Source of the DNA: Rhodoferax sp. TS-BS-61-7 | Lineage (GTDB): Bacteria; Pseudomonadota; Gammaproteobacteria; Burkholderiales; Burkholderiaceae_C | DNA: 64,000 nt | Direction of reading: 5' to 3' | NCBI RefSeq assembly: GCF_002943465.1 | Contig: NZ_PTQY01000002.1 | Location: forward strand, 124,001 to 188,000 | Shown here: positions 28,682 to 37,893 of the stretch, piece by piece | How positions within the stretch are numbered: the first letter of the stretch is position 1 | Layout: every line of letters begins with the position of its first letter | Made by a program: the position numbers and the translations under genes | Notes under the pieces: model-generated | Seen by the model: only the letters and a program-made list of their open reading frames with translations | Told to the model about the DNA's origin: nothing | Database searches by the model: none

Positions 28682-29557
28682 TTACATACGTGCAGCGCGC
28701 CACAGCAGTAGGGGAAAGTCCCAAGCCCGCAGCACGGGACGCTGCGTGAGTGTGGTGTAGTCCAGCGCGGCGATCTTGTCCAAAATGCGCAGCCCGCCTT
28801 GCACCACAAGGCGTAACTCCCAACCCGCACGGCCCGGTAGGCGATGCACCAGTTGCGAGCCTTTTAGCATGCTAGCCCTTGCTGCATCTGCGCAAGCAGC
28901 TATTAATTTAGTAGCGTCCGGGGTTTGGCGCCGGGCCAAAATGTCGGCCTGCGGCACACCAAACCGTGCACGCGCGGCGTCACTCAGGTAGTAGCGACCC
29001 CGCGGAATGTCCACGCTCAGGTCTTGCCAGAAGTTGATGAGTTGCAGGGCGGTGCAGATGGCATCACTCTCGGCCAGCGCCTGCGTGCCGTGCACGCCAT
29101 ACAGGTGCAGCAGCAGGCGGCCCACCGGATTGGCTGAGCGACGGCAGTAGTCCAGCAGCTCGGCGTCGTCGGCGTAACCCGCGGCGTCGCGGGTTTTCTC
29201 AATGTCCTGCACAAACGCGTCCAGCAGGTCGTGCAGCAACTGCACCGGCAGGGCGTGCTGTTGAATTGCCCCCTGCAGCGGGGCAAACACCTGGGGCCAG
29301 TCGGCAAAGGCCGCTCCACCGTCGGTGGCTTGTTGCAGCGCCTGGCGGTAGGTCTGCAGGCTGGCCAAACGCTCGGCCGGGCTGGCGTCGCCTTCGTCGG
29401 CAATGTCGTCCGCCGTGCGGGCAAAGTGGTAGATGGCGGCAATCGGTGCGCGCAGGTGCGGCGGGCAGAGCCAGGAAGCGACCGGAAAGTTTTCGTAATG
29501 GGTGATGGGGGCGGCAGTTGCGGGCGCTGCGGGCAGGGGGCTTGGCATGGGCGCCAT
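28682..29557 (-). CDS. hpnC: Hydroxysqualene synthase HpnC
   Basis: A 291-residue prenyl synthase-fold enzyme that converts presqualene diphosphate to hydroxysqualene. First Asp-rich motif RTADDIADEGD, second NFWQDLSVDIPRGRYYLP. The start could be 29,557 or 29,548; the extra 13 codons upstream are not conserved. A dispersed repeat (28,871-28,915) is translated as ATKLIAACADAARAS, in the opposite orientation to the copies in hpnE and the efflux adaptor. hpnC is the promoter-proximal gene of hpnC-(binding protein)-hpnD-hpnE. Confidence 0.9.
   Translation of the reverse strand: MAPMPSPLPAAPATAAPITHYENFPVASWLCPPHLRAPIAAIYHFARTADDIADEGDASPAERLASLQTYRQALQQATDGGAAFADWPQVFAPLQGAIQQHALPVQLLHDLLDAFVQDIEKTRDAAGYADDAELLDYCRRSANPVGRLLLHLYGVHGTQALAESDAICTALQLINFWQDLSVDIPRGRYYLSDAARARFGVPQADILARRQTPDATKLIAACADAARASMLKGSQLVHRLPGRAGWELRLVVQGGLRILDKIAALDYTTLTQRPVLRAWDFPLLLWRAARM
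28871..28915 (+). repeat. Dispersed repeat, copy 6, inside hpnC
   Basis: GCTAGCCCTTGCTGCATCTG then CGCAAGCAGCTATTAATTTA and GTAGC. hpnC reads it on the minus strand. Confidence 0.8.
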
Positions 29558-29589
29558 TGTGCCTTTGGGCCTGTTTGCTTTACCTCGCC

Positions 29590-29618
29590 TTGACAAATAT
29601 CAGGGCTTACCCTAAATT
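29590..29618 (+). promoter_or_regulatory. Sigma-70 promoter of the RND efflux operon
   Basis: TTGACA (29,590-29,595), 17-base spacer, TAAATT (29,613-29,618). This is the clearest sigma-70 promoter in the window. Transcription should start near 29,625, inside the palindrome that follows. Confidence 0.75.
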
Positions 29619-29639
29619 ACTAACCAATTGGTCATTAGT
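29619..29639. promoter_or_regulatory. Palindromic operator overlapping the efflux promoter start site
   Basis: ACTAACCAATTGGTCATTAGT is an almost perfect palindrome centred on ACCAATTGGT, placed from the -10 to about +15. Such sites are typical of TetR/AcrR-type repressors of efflux genes. No such repressor gene is adjacent; the nearest TetR gene is at 23,910. Confidence 0.65.
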
Positions 29640-29664
29640 GGTGCCGGGCGGCTTGCCCGGCACC
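29640..29664 (+). promoter_or_regulatory. Strong hairpin in the efflux leader RNA
   Basis: GGTGCCGGGC-GGCTT-GCCCGGCACC, a perfect ten-base-pair stem, followed by the T-rich GTATGTTTTCTCTTCTTA before the adaptor ATG at 29,698. It may attenuate or stabilise the transcript. Confidence 0.6.
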
Positions 29665-29697
29665 GTATGTTTTCTCTTCTTACCCCTCGCCACCACC

Positions 29698-30870
29698 ATG
29701 CCAACCAGAACTTTGTACACCGCAGGCGCCGTGCTTGCCACCGCGCTGCTCGTCACGGCTTGCTCCAAGCCCGCCCCCTCGGAAGAGCCGGTGCGTGCGG
29801 TCAAGGTCAGCACCGTGGGCATGGCCAGCATCCAGTCGGGGGCCGAGTTTTCAGGCGAAGTGCGGCCCCGGGTTGAGTCCCGCCTGGGCTTTCGGGTGGC
29901 CGGCAAGCTGGTGCGCCGCCCGGTGGAGCTGGGCCAAATGGTGAAAGCCGGCCAGGTGCTGGCTCAGCTGGACCCGCAAGATTACAAACTGGCCACCGAG
30001 GCCGCCCGTGCCCAAGTGGCCGCTGCCGCCACCAACCGCGACCTGGCCGCCGCAGACTTCAAGCGTTTCAAGGAACTGCGCGACCAGAATTTCATCAGCG
30101 GCGCCGAACTGGAGCGCCGCGAAACCACGCTCAAAGCCGCCCAAGCCCAGCTCGACCAGGCCCAGGCCCAGCTCAACAGCCAGGGCAACCAGGCCTCGTA
30201 CACCACCTTGGTGGCGGACATGGCCGGTGTGGTGACTGCCATCAACGCCGAACCCGGCCAGGTGGTGAGCGCCGGCACGCCGGTGGTGCAGATTGCCCAG
30301 GACGGCCCGCGCGACGTGGTGTTCTCGGTGCCAGAAGACAAGGTGGCGATGATCAAGGCCGGCTCCGCCGTGGACGTGAAGGTGTGGGCCAGCAAAACCA
30401 CCGTGAAGGGTGTGGTGCGCGAAGTAGCGGCCAGTGCCGACCCGGTGACGCGCACCTTTGTGGTGAAGGTGGCGTTGGACAGCAAGGACACGCTGGCGCT
30501 GGGCACCACGGTGTCGGTGGTGCCGCAGGCGTTTGATCGCAGCGGGGTGCAAGTGGTCAAGCTGCCCACCAGCGCGCTGGTGCAAAGTGGCAAGTCCACC
30601 GCGGTGTGGGTGCTGGACAGCGCCAGCATGACCGTGAAGCTGCAGCCCATCACCGTGGCCACGGCCGACGGCAACGAGGTGGTGGTGGCTGATGGCCTGC
30701 AGCCCGGCACCCAGGTGGTGACCGCCGGTGTGCATGTGTTGTCGCCTGGCCAGAAGGTCTCCATTTACAAGGGAAAAGTGCCTGCAACCCCCGTGGATTC
30801 TGCGCAAGCAGCTCCTGAAACCGTAGCACCCGCAGTGGCCAAGGCCACCAGCGACACCGCTGCGAAGTGA
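29698..30870 (+). CDS. RND efflux periplasmic adaptor (membrane fusion) lipoprotein
   Basis: A 390-residue protein that links the inner-membrane pump to an outer-membrane channel. The N-terminus is a lipoprotein signal (TALLVTAC, Cys about 22). It is followed by the lipoyl half-motifs (VELGQMVKAGQVLAQLDPQDY and ADMAGVVTAINAEPGQVV), the coiled-coil hairpin between them and the beta-barrel domain. The Ala-rich tail contains DSAQAAPETVA encoded by a dispersed repeat, suggesting the C-terminus was extended by that insertion. The start at 29,698 was chosen to begin the signal; upstream in-frame codons lie in the promoter. Confidence 0.92.
   Translation: MPTRTLYTAGAVLATALLVTACSKPAPSEEPVRAVKVSTVGMASIQSGAEFSGEVRPRVESRLGFRVAGKLVRRPVELGQMVKAGQVLAQLDPQDYKLATEAARAQVAAAATNRDLAAADFKRFKELRDQNFISGAELERRETTLKAAQAQLDQAQAQLNSQGNQASYTTLVADMAGVVTAINAEPGQVVSAGTPVVQIAQDGPRDVVFSVPEDKVAMIKAGSAVDVKVWASKTTVKGVVREVAASADPVTRTFVVKVALDSKDTLALGTTVSVVPQAFDRSGVQVVKLPTSALVQSGKSTAVWVLDSASMTVKLQPITVATADGNEVVVADGLQPGTQVVTAGVHVLSPGQKVSIYKGKVPATPVDSAQAAPETVAPAVAKATSDTAAK
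30790..30827 (+). repeat. Dispersed repeat, copy 7, inside the efflux adaptor gene
   Basis: CCCGTGGATTCTGCGCAAGC then AGCTCCTGAAACCGTAGC. The frame gives DSAQAAPETVA, nearly the same peptide as copy 5 gives in hpnE. Confidence 0.8.
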
Positions 30871-30877
30871 GGCTGGC

Positions 30878-33800
30878 ATGAACCTCGACGAACCCAAAGC
30901 CGGTTTTAACCTGTCCAAGTGGGCCTTGGACCACGCGGCGCTGACGCGCTACCTGATGATCGTGCTGCTGTTGCTGGGCGTGGCTTCCTACTTCCAGCTG
31001 GGGCAGGACGAAGACCCGCCGTTCACCTTCCGTGCCATGGTGGTGCGCACCTACTGGCCCGGCGCCACGGCGCAGCAGGTGGCCGAGCAGGTCACCGACA
31101 AGATCGAGCGCACCCTGCAAGAGGTGCCCTATGCCGACAAGATCCGCAGCTACTCCAAGCCCGGTGAGTCGCAGATCATTTTCCAGATCAAGGACTCCAG
31201 CAAACCGTCGGATGTGCCCAACGTCTGGTACAGCGTGCGCAAGAAGGTGGGCGACATCCGAGGCACCTTGCCCGGCGGTGTAGTCGGCCCCTTCTTTAAC
31301 GACGACTTCGGCGATGTGTATGGCGTGATCTATGCGCTGGAGGCCGATGGCTTCAACTACGCCGAGCTCAAGACCTTTGCGGACGACGTGCGCCAGCGCC
31401 TGCTGCGCGTGTCCGATGTGGCCAAGGTGGAGCTGTTTGGTGCGCAGGACGAGAAGCTGTACATCGAAATCTCCCAGAAACGCCTGGCCCAGCTCGGGCT
31501 GGACCTGAACCAGGTGTTGGCCCAGTTGGGTCAGCAAAACGCGGTGGAATCCGCCGGCGCGGTGCAAACCCCGCTGGACGTGGTGCAAGTGCGCGTGGGT
31601 GGCCAGTTCAACCGGGTGGAAGAGCTGCAGGCTATGCCGATCCGTGGCGCCTCGGGCAACCAGTTGCAGCTGAAAGACATTGCCACCATCGCCAAAGGTT
31701 ATGTGGACCCCCCATCCGTGAAGGTGCACCACCAGGGCAAAGAGGTGATTGCGCTGGGCGTTTCCATGACCAAGGGCGGCGACATCATTGCACTGGGCCA
31801 TGCGCTGGACTCGGTCTTCAAGGGCATCGAGAAAGACCTGCCGGCCGGCATCAAGCTGGTGCAGCTGCAGGACCAACCCAAATCGGTGTCCACCTCGGTC
31901 AGTGAGTTTGTGAAGGTGCTGATTGAAGCGGTGGTGATTGTGCTAGCCGTGAGTTTTATTGCATTGGGCCTGCACAAGCGCCCCGGCAAGAACCCGCTGT
32001 GGCGCCGCTGGATTCTGGACATCCGCCCCGGACTGGTGGTGGGCATCACCATTCCGCTGGTGCTGGCCGTGACCTTCCTGGGCATGTACTACTGGGGCAT
32101 TGGCCTGCACAAAATTTCGCTGGGTTCGCTCATCATTGCGCTGGGGCTGTTGGTGGACGACGCCATCATTGCGGTGGAAATGATGGTGCGCAAGATGGAG
32201 GAGGGCTACGACAAGGTACGCGCCGCCACTTTTGCGTATGAAGTGACTGCCATGCCCATGCTGACGGGCACGCTGATCACCGCCGTGGGCTTTCTGCCCA
32301 TCGGTCTGGCCAAGTCCACCACCGGTGAATACACCTTTGCCATCTTCGCCGTCACCGTGCTGGCGCTGATCCTGAGCTGGTTTGTGTCGGTGTACTTTGT
32401 GCCCTACCTGGGGACGCTGCTGCTCAAGGAGCACAAGCACATTGCGGGCGAGGAAAGTGTGCACGCCGAACATTTCGACACGCCGTTCTACAACATCTTC
32501 CGCAAGACGGTGAACTGGTGTGTGCAGCACCGCTGGTTGACCATTGGCGCCACCATTTTGGTGTTTGCCTTGGGAATTGTGGGTATGGGCAAGGTCCAGC
32601 AGCAGTTCTTCCCCGACTCCAGCCGCCCTGAGGTGTTGGTAGATATTTGGTTCCCCGAAGGCACGTCCTTTGCGGCCAACCAGGAAGTGACCCAGCGCGT
32701 GGAACAACGCCTGATGCAGGAAGAGGGCGTGAACACTGTCAGCACCTGGATTGGTTCGGGCGTGCCGCGTTTTTACCTGCCGCTGGACCAGGTGTTCCCG
32801 CAGACCAACGTGTCGCAGTTCATCATCATCCCCAAAGACTTGAAGGTGCGTGAATCGCTGCGTGTGAAGTTGCCGGCCCTGTTGGCGGCCGAATTTCCCG
32901 AGGTGCGCGGCCGCGTCAAGCTGCTGCCCAACGGCCCACCTGTGCCGTACCCGGTGCAGTTCCGCGTGGTCGGCCCCGATCCCATTGCGCTGCGCGAGCG
33001 TGCTGACGAGGTGAAGGCCGTGGTGCGCACCAACCCCAATATGCGGGGTGTGAACGACAACTGGAACGAGTCGGTCAAGGTGCTGCGTCTGGAAGTGGAC
33101 CAGGCCAAGGCCCGCGCCCTGGGCGTGACCAGCCAGTCCATCGCGCAAGCGTCCAAAACTGTATTGGCCGGCACCACCGTGGGCCAGTACCGCGAGGGTG
33201 ACAAACTCATCGACATCGTGCTGCGCCAGCCGCTGGACGAGCGCAACGCCATTACCGACATTGCCAACGCCTACCTGCCCACGGCCAGTGGCAAGTCGAT
33301 TCCGCTCACGCAGATTGCCAAACCCGTGTTCACTTGGGAGCCCGGGGTGATGTGGCGCGAAAACCGCGACTACGCCATCACCGTGCAGGGCGACATTGTG
33401 GAAGGCCTGCAGGGCGCTACGGTGACCGCTGAACTGATGCCCCAGCTCAAAGCGTTGGAGACCAAGTGGCAACAGGCGGACCTGCAGGGCTACCGCATTG
33501 AAGTGGCTGGTGCCGTGGAGGAAAGCTCTAAGGGCTCGGCCTCCATCGTGGCGGGTGTGCCCATCATGCTGTTCCTGACCTTCACCCTGCTGATGCTGCA
33601 GCTGCAGAGTTTCAGCCGCGCGCTGCTGGTGTTCATCACCGGGCCGCTGGGTATTGCCGGGGTTGCGGGCGCGCTGATCCTGCTGGGCCGTCCGTTTGGC
33701 TTCGTGGCCTTGCTGGGGGTGATCGCCCTGATGGGCATGATCCAGCGTAACTCGGTGATCCTGATTGACCAGATCGAGCAGGACCGGGCGGCAGGCATTC

Positions 33801-34033
33801 CGGCCTGGGACGCAATTGTGGAGTCGGCCGTGCGGCGCCTGCGCCCCATCGTGCTGACGGCTGCCGCTGCGGTGCTGGCCATGATTCCGCTGTCCCGCTC
33901 GGTGTTCTGGGGCCCCATGGCCGTGGCCATCATGGGCGGGTTGATCGTAGCGACTGTGCTGACCTTGCTGGCTTTGCCGGCCATGTACGCCGCCTGGTTT
34001 CGCGTGAAGCGTGAGGTGCCAACCCCGGTTTAA
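30878..34033 (+). CDS. RND-superfamily efflux permease
   Basis: A 1,051-residue inner-membrane proton-driven pump with twelve expected membrane helices and two large periplasmic loops. The paired Asp of helix 4 is present (LGLLVDDAIIAVEMM, about residue 425), as is the GMIQRNSVILIDQI segment of helix 11. It starts seven bases after the adaptor gene. The sequence belongs to the group usually annotated as multidrug or acriflavin-type pumps. No outer-membrane channel gene is linked, so the pair probably uses one encoded elsewhere. Confidence 0.94.
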   Translation: MNLDEPKAGFNLSKWALDHAALTRYLMIVLLLLGVASYFQLGQDEDPPFTFRAMVVRTYWPGATAQQVAEQVTDKIERTLQEVPYADKIRSYSKPGESQIIFQIKDSSKPSDVPNVWYSVRKKVGDIRGTLPGGVVGPFFNDDFGDVYGVIYALEADGFNYAELKTFADDVRQRLLRVSDVAKVELFGAQDEKLYIEISQKRLAQLGLDLNQVLAQLGQQNAVESAGAVQTPLDVVQVRVGGQFNRVEELQAMPIRGASGNQLQLKDIATIAKGYVDPPSVKVHHQGKEVIALGVSMTKGGDIIALGHALDSVFKGIEKDLPAGIKLVQLQDQPKSVSTSVSEFVKVLIEAVVIVLAVSFIALGLHKRPGKNPLWRRWILDIRPGLVVGITIPLVLAVTFLGMYYWGIGLHKISLGSLIIALGLLVDDAIIAVEMMVRKMEEGYDKVRAATFAYEVTAMPMLTGTLITAVGFLPIGLAKSTTGEYTFAIFAVTVLALILSWFVSVYFVPYLGTLLLKEHKHIAGEESVHAEHFDTPFYNIFRKTVNWCVQHRWLTIGATILVFALGIVGMGKVQQQFFPDSSRPEVLVDIWFPEGTSFAANQEVTQRVEQRLMQEEGVNTVSTWIGSGVPRFYLPLDQVFPQTNVSQFIIIPKDLKVRESLRVKLPALLAAEFPEVRGRVKLLPNGPPVPYPVQFRVVGPDPIALRERADEVKAVVRTNPNMRGVNDNWNESVKVLRLEVDQAKARALGVTSQSIAQASKTVLAGTTVGQYREGDKLIDIVLRQPLDERNAITDIANAYLPTASGKSIPLTQIAKPVFTWEPGVMWRENRDYAITVQGDIVEGLQGATVTAELMPQLKALETKWQQADLQGYRIEVAGAVEESSKGSASIVAGVPIMLFLTFTLLMLQLQSFSRALLVFITGPLGIAGVAGALILLGRPFGFVALLGVIALMGMIQRNSVILIDQIEQDRAAGIPAWDAIVESAVRRLRPIVLTAAAAVLAMIPLSRSVFWGPMAVAIMGGLIVATVLTLLALPAMYAAWFRVKREVPTPV

Positions 34034-34146
34034 ACGGAGCCGGTCTTTCCGCAGGTTAAAATAGCGGGCTGACCGATTTCAAATGGGTGGTCTAGGCCTT
34101 GCGGGTACCCCCTGCAAGCGCACCTGGCCTCCCATTTCTGTTTTTT

Positions 34147-34233
34147 GCGCGGGTGGCGAAATTGGTAGACGCACCAGGTTTAGGTCCTGACGGTGGCAAC
34201 ACTGTGGGGGTTCGAGTCCCCCCCCGCGCACCA
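34147..34233 (+). tRNA. tRNA-Leu (anticodon TAG)
   Basis: An 87-base gene with acceptor GCGCGGG pairing with CCCGCGC, anticodon loop GTTTAGGTC, a long variable arm, TTCGAGTC in the T arm and an encoded CCA. Confidence 0.97.
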
Positions 34234-34304
34234 ACCTTTAAATAGGCATCTTTGAACGATGCCGCAGGTGAAAGTCCTGCCAAAACCAAAATTAGGAGTT
34301 AGTC

Positions 34305-35615
34305 ATGGCCGTTACTGTAGAAACTCTGGAAAAGCTGGAGCGCAAGATCACTTTGACCCTGCCCGTGGGCGTGATCCAGACTGAAGTGGACAGCCGTCTG
34401 CGCAAGCTGGCCCGCACCGTGAAGATGGACGGTTTCCGTCCAGGCAAAGTGCCCATGAACGTGGTGACACAGCGCTACGGTTACTCCGTGCATTACGAAG
34501 TGATGAACGACAAGGTGGGCGAGGCTTTCGCCACTGCCGCCAACGAAGCCAAGCTGCGCGTGGCCGGCCAGCCCAAGATCACCGAGAGCGAAGCCGCTCC
34601 CGAAGGCCAGATGGCCTTTGACGCCGTGTTCGAAGTGTTCCCCGAAGTCAAGATCGGTGACTTGGCCGCCGCCGAAGTTGAAAAGTTGGCAGCTGATGTG
34701 ACCGACGAAGCCATCGACAAAACCATCGAAATTCTGCGCAAGCAGCGCCGCACTTTCGCCCAGCGTGCCCAAGGCACCGCTGCGCAAGACACCGACCGCG
34801 TGACGGTGGACTTCGAAGGCAAGATGGACGGCGAAGTGTTCTCCGGTGGCAAGGCCGATGACTTCCAGTTCATCTTGGGCGACGGCCAGATGCTCAAAGA
34901 ATTTGAAGACGCAACCCGCGGCATGAAGACCGGTGAAAGCAAGACTTTCCCCCTGGCATTCCCCGCTGACTACCACGGCAAAGACGTGGCCGGCAAAACT
35001 GCCGACTTCATGGTGACCCTGAAGAAGCTCGAAGCAGCCAACCTGCCCGCCGTGGACGCAGAACTGGCCAAGTCTCTGGGCATTGCCGAAGGCACCGTGG
35101 AAGCCCTGCGCGCCGACATCCGCAAAAACCTGGAGCGCGAAGTCAAGCACCGCCTGCTGGCACGCAACAAACAAGCCGCCATGGACGCGTTGGTTGCCAA
35201 GGCTGAACTAGACCTGCCTAAGTCCAGCGTGCAAGCTGAACTGGACCGCATGATCGAAAACGCCCGTGCAGACCTGAAGCAGCGCGGCATCAAGGATGCG
35301 GACAAAGCCCCCATCCCTGACGACATCTTCCGTCCCCAAGCCGAGCGCCGTGTGCGTTTGGGCCTGGTGGTGGCTGAACTGGTGCGTGCCAATGACCTGG
35401 CCGCCAAGCCCGAGCAGATCAAGGCCCACGTGGACGAGCTGGCTGCCAGCTACGAAAAGCCTGCTGACGTGGTGCGTTGGTACTTTGGTGACAACCGCCG
35501 CATGGCTGAAGTCGAAGCCATCGTGATCGAAAACAACGTGACCGAGTTCGTGTTGGCCAAGGCCAAAGTGACTGCCAAGTCGGTCTCCTTTGACGAGCTG
35601 ATGGGCCAGAACTGA
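34305..35615 (+). CDS. tig: Trigger factor
   Basis: A 436-residue ribosome-bound chaperone with prolyl isomerase activity. The N-terminal ribosome-binding loop GFRPGKVP is at about residue 44-51, the FKBP-type domain spans about 155-245 ([19 protein letters not shown]) and the C-terminal helical arms follow. TAGGAG precedes the ATG. It is the first gene of the tig-clpP-clpX-lon protein quality-control group. Confidence 0.96.
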   Translation: MAVTVETLEKLERKITLTLPVGVIQTEVDSRLRKLARTVKMDGFRPGKVPMNVVTQRYGYSVHYEVMNDKVGEAFATAANEAKLRVAGQPKITESEAAPEGQMAFDAVFEVFPEVKIGDLAAAEVEKLAADVTDEAIDKTIEILRKQRRTFAQRAQGTAAQDTDRVTVDFEGKMDGEVFSGGKADDFQFILGDGQMLKEFEDATRGMKTGESKTFPLAFPADYHGKDVAGKTADFMVTLKKLEAANLPAVDAELAKSLGIAEGTVEALRADIRKNLEREVKHRLLARNKQAAMDALVAKAELDLPKSSVQAELDRMIENARADLKQRGIKDADKAPIPDDIFRPQAERRVRLGLVVAELVRANDLAAKPEQIKAHVDELAASYEKPADVVRWYFGDNRRMAEVEAIVIENNVTEFVLAKAKVTAKSVSFDELMGQN

Positions 35616-35653
35616 TTGGCCATGCGATTGGCGTGCTTGGCACGCTGAATCGG

Positions 35654-35700
35654 AAATGGGGCTTGCGCGGGACTTGCAGTCCGGCGGTCAAGCCCCATTT
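35654..35700 (+). promoter_or_regulatory. Nested stem-loop between tig and clpP
   Basis: Outer arms AAATGGGGCTTG and CAAGCCCCATTT (12 bp, perfect), inner hairpin GGACT-TGC-AGTCC. No U-run follows, so it is more likely an mRNA-stabilising or processing structure than a terminator. Confidence 0.55.
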
Positions 35701-35754
35701 GCATGGAGGGTCAGGTTTTTTCGGTACAGTTACACCATTCAATTTGGAGAGCTT

Positions 35755-36384
35755 ATGAACGTGAAATATGGAATGTCCGGCGCAATGGAAACGCAGGCAT
35801 TGGGCATGGTTCCCATGGTCATCGAGCAGTCGGGCCGCGGTGAGCGCTCCTACGACATCTATTCACGTCTGCTCAAGGAGCGCGTGATCTTCCTGGTCGG
35901 CCCGGTGAACGACCAGACCGCCAACCTGGTGGTGGCGCAGCTGCTCTTCCTGGAGAGCGAAAATCCTGACAAGGACATCTCGTTCTACATCAACTCCCCC
36001 GGTGGTTCGGTCAGTGCGGGCATGGCGATTTACGACACCATGAACTTCATCAAGCCCGATGTCTCCACGCTGTGTACCGGCATGGCCGCCAGCATGGGCG
36101 CATTCCTGCTGGCTGCAGGCGCCAAAGGCAAGCGTTTCTCGCTGCCCAACTCCAAGGTCATGATTCACCAGCCTTTGGGTGGTACACAAGGCCAAGCCAC
36201 CGAGATTGAGATTCATGCTCGCGAAATTCTGAAGACCCGCGAGCAGCTCAACAAGATCCTGGCAGAGCGCACGGGCCAACCGCTGGAGAAGATCGAGCGC
36301 GACACCGAACGTGATTACTACCTGTCTGCCGACGAAGCCAAAGAGTATGGCTTGGTGGACCAGGTGATCGCCAAGCGCCCCTGA
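35755..36384 (+). CDS. clpP: ATP-dependent Clp protease proteolytic subunit
   Basis: A 209-residue serine protease that assembles into two stacked heptamers. Catalytic Ser113 in [11 protein letters not shown], His138 in MIHQPLGG, and a conserved Asp in the C-terminal region. The start at 35,755 follows TTGGAGAG; an ATG six codons later would also work. Confidence 0.96.
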   Translation: MNVKYGMSGAMETQALGMVPMVIEQSGRGERSYDIYSRLLKERVIFLVGPVNDQTANLVVAQLLFLESENPDKDISFYINSPGGSVSAGMAIYDTMNFIKPDVSTLCTGMAASMGAFLLAAGAKGKRFSLPNSKVMIHQPLGGTQGQATEIEIHAREILKTREQLNKILAERTGQPLEKIERDTERDYYLSADEAKEYGLVDQVIAKRP

Positions 36385-36406
36385 TTGAGCGGCTTTTAGC
36401 CCTCCC

Positions 36407-36443
36407 AACGGTGTCTTTCTGCTGGAAAGGCACCGTTTTTATT
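36407..36443 (+). terminator. Terminator-like hairpin between clpP and clpX
   Basis: AACGGTGTCTTTC and GGAAAGGCACCGTT form a long imperfect stem followed by TTTTTATTT. clpX may need its own promoter or read-through. Confidence 0.8.
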
Positions 36444-36484
36444 TGGTTATCATTGCTTAACTTAGCGAAAAAGGCAGACTTCAC

Positions 36485-37750
36485 ATGGCCGAGAAAAAAG
36501 GCGCAACCGGCGAAAAAACCTTGTACTGCTCTTTCTGCGGCAAGAGCCAGCACGAGGTCAAAAAGCTGATCGCCGGCCCATCGGTGTTTGTGTGCGATGA
36601 GTGCATCGAACTCTGCAACGAGATCATCCGCGACGAACTGCCCGCCACGACCGAAGGCAAGGACGCGCGCAGCGACCTGCCCACCCCCGCTGACATCAAG
36701 GCCAATCTGGACAACTATGTGATTGGCCAGGAGCCCGCCAAGCGTACGCTGGCAGTGGCGGTGTACAACCACTACAAGCGCCTCAAACACAAGGAAAAAG
36801 CCAAGAAGGACGACGTGGAGTTGGCCAAGAGCAATATCTTGTTGATTGGCCCCACCGGTTCCGGCAAAACCCTGCTGGCCCAGACGCTGGCGCGGATGCT
36901 CGATGTGCCGTTTGTGATGGCCGATGCCACCACGCTGACCGAAGCCGGTTATGTGGGCGAAGACGTGGAGAACATCGTTCTCAAGCTGCTGCAAAGCTGC
37001 AACTACGATGTGGAGCGCGCCCAGCGCGGCATTGTCTACATCGACGAAATTGACAAGATTTCGCGCAAGTCCGACAACCCATCCATCACGCGTGACGTGT
37101 CAGGCGAGGGTGTGCAGCAGGCCTTGCTCAAGCTCATCGAAGGCACCATGGCCAGCGTGCCGCCCCAGGGCGGGCGCAAGCACCCCAACCAGGACTTTGT
37201 GCAGATCGACACGACTAACATCTTGTTCATTTGCGGTGGTGCGTTCGCGGGCCTGGAAAAGGTCATTGAACGCCGTACCGAGTCTTCGGGGATTGGCTTT
37301 GGTGCTGCCGTCAAGAGCAAGCAGCAGCGCGCCTTGACCGAGGTGTTCAAGGAAGTGGAGCCGGAAGATCTGATCAAGTTCGGTTTGATTCCCGAACTGG
37401 TTGGCCGTATGCCGGTGGTGGCGACCCTGGCCGAGCTGACTGAAGATGCGCTGGTGCAAATCCTGACCGAGCCCAAGAATGCGCTGGTCAAGCAATACGC
37501 CAAGCTGTTGGCCATGGAAGGCGCTGAGCTGGAAATCCGCCCTGCTGGCCTCAAGGCGATTGCCAAGCGCGCTCTGGCACGCAAGACTGGTGCACGTGGG
37601 CTGCGTTCCATTCTGGAGCAGTCGCTGATTGACACCATGTACGAGTTGCCCAATGCGGGCAACGTGGAAAAAGTGGTGGTGGACGAGTCCACCATCGAAG
37701 AAAACAAGCCCCCATTGCTGGTTTACCGCGAGTCGGCCAAGAAGGCGTAA
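36485..37750 (+). CDS. clpX: ClpX, ATPase/unfoldase subunit of Clp protease
   Basis: A 421-residue AAA+ unfoldase. The N-terminal zinc-binding domain has Cys15, Cys18, Cys37 and Cys40; Walker A GPTGSGKT is at 122-129, Walker B is VYIDEID, and the ClpP-binding IGF loop (SSGIGFGA) is present. It starts ten bases after AGGCAG and is complete. Confidence 0.97.
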   Translation: MAEKKGATGEKTLYCSFCGKSQHEVKKLIAGPSVFVCDECIELCNEIIRDELPATTEGKDARSDLPTPADIKANLDNYVIGQEPAKRTLAVAVYNHYKRLKHKEKAKKDDVELAKSNILLIGPTGSGKTLLAQTLARMLDVPFVMADATTLTEAGYVGEDVENIVLKLLQSCNYDVERAQRGIVYIDEIDKISRKSDNPSITRDVSGEGVQQALLKLIEGTMASVPPQGGRKHPNQDFVQIDTTNILFICGGAFAGLEKVIERRTESSGIGFGAAVKSKQQRALTEVFKEVEPEDLIKFGLIPELVGRMPVVATLAELTEDALVQILTEPKNALVKQYAKLLAMEGAELEIRPAGLKAIAKRALARKTGARGLRSILEQSLIDTMYELPNAGNVEKVVVDESTIEENKPPLLVYRESAKKA

Positions 37751-37840
37751 TGCATTTCCGCCCAAGGGTCCAATTAACAGGGCTTTTGGGAGAGTACACC
37801 TGAAATCGCAGGCGAAGTTGCCACCCATAATGGCAGTGCG

Positions 37841-37868
37841 CTTGAATTTCAGGCAACTCGGTCCATAT
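37841..37868 (+). promoter_or_regulatory. Possible heat-shock (sigma-32) promoter of lon
   Basis: CTTGAA, 14 bases, GTCCATAT resembles the sigma-32 consensus CTTGAA-N13/14-CCCCATnT, with two mismatches in the -10 block. The transcript would start about 18 bases before the lon ATG. Heat-shock control of lon is standard in proteobacteria. Confidence 0.5.
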
Positions 37869-37893
37869 TCAACAGGTAACGAAAAGGTTTCCC

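Noticed and set aside
31943..33472. Minus-strand frame of 509 codons opposite the RND permease gene
   Set aside because: Shadow frame; the plus-strand RND permease has all family motifs.
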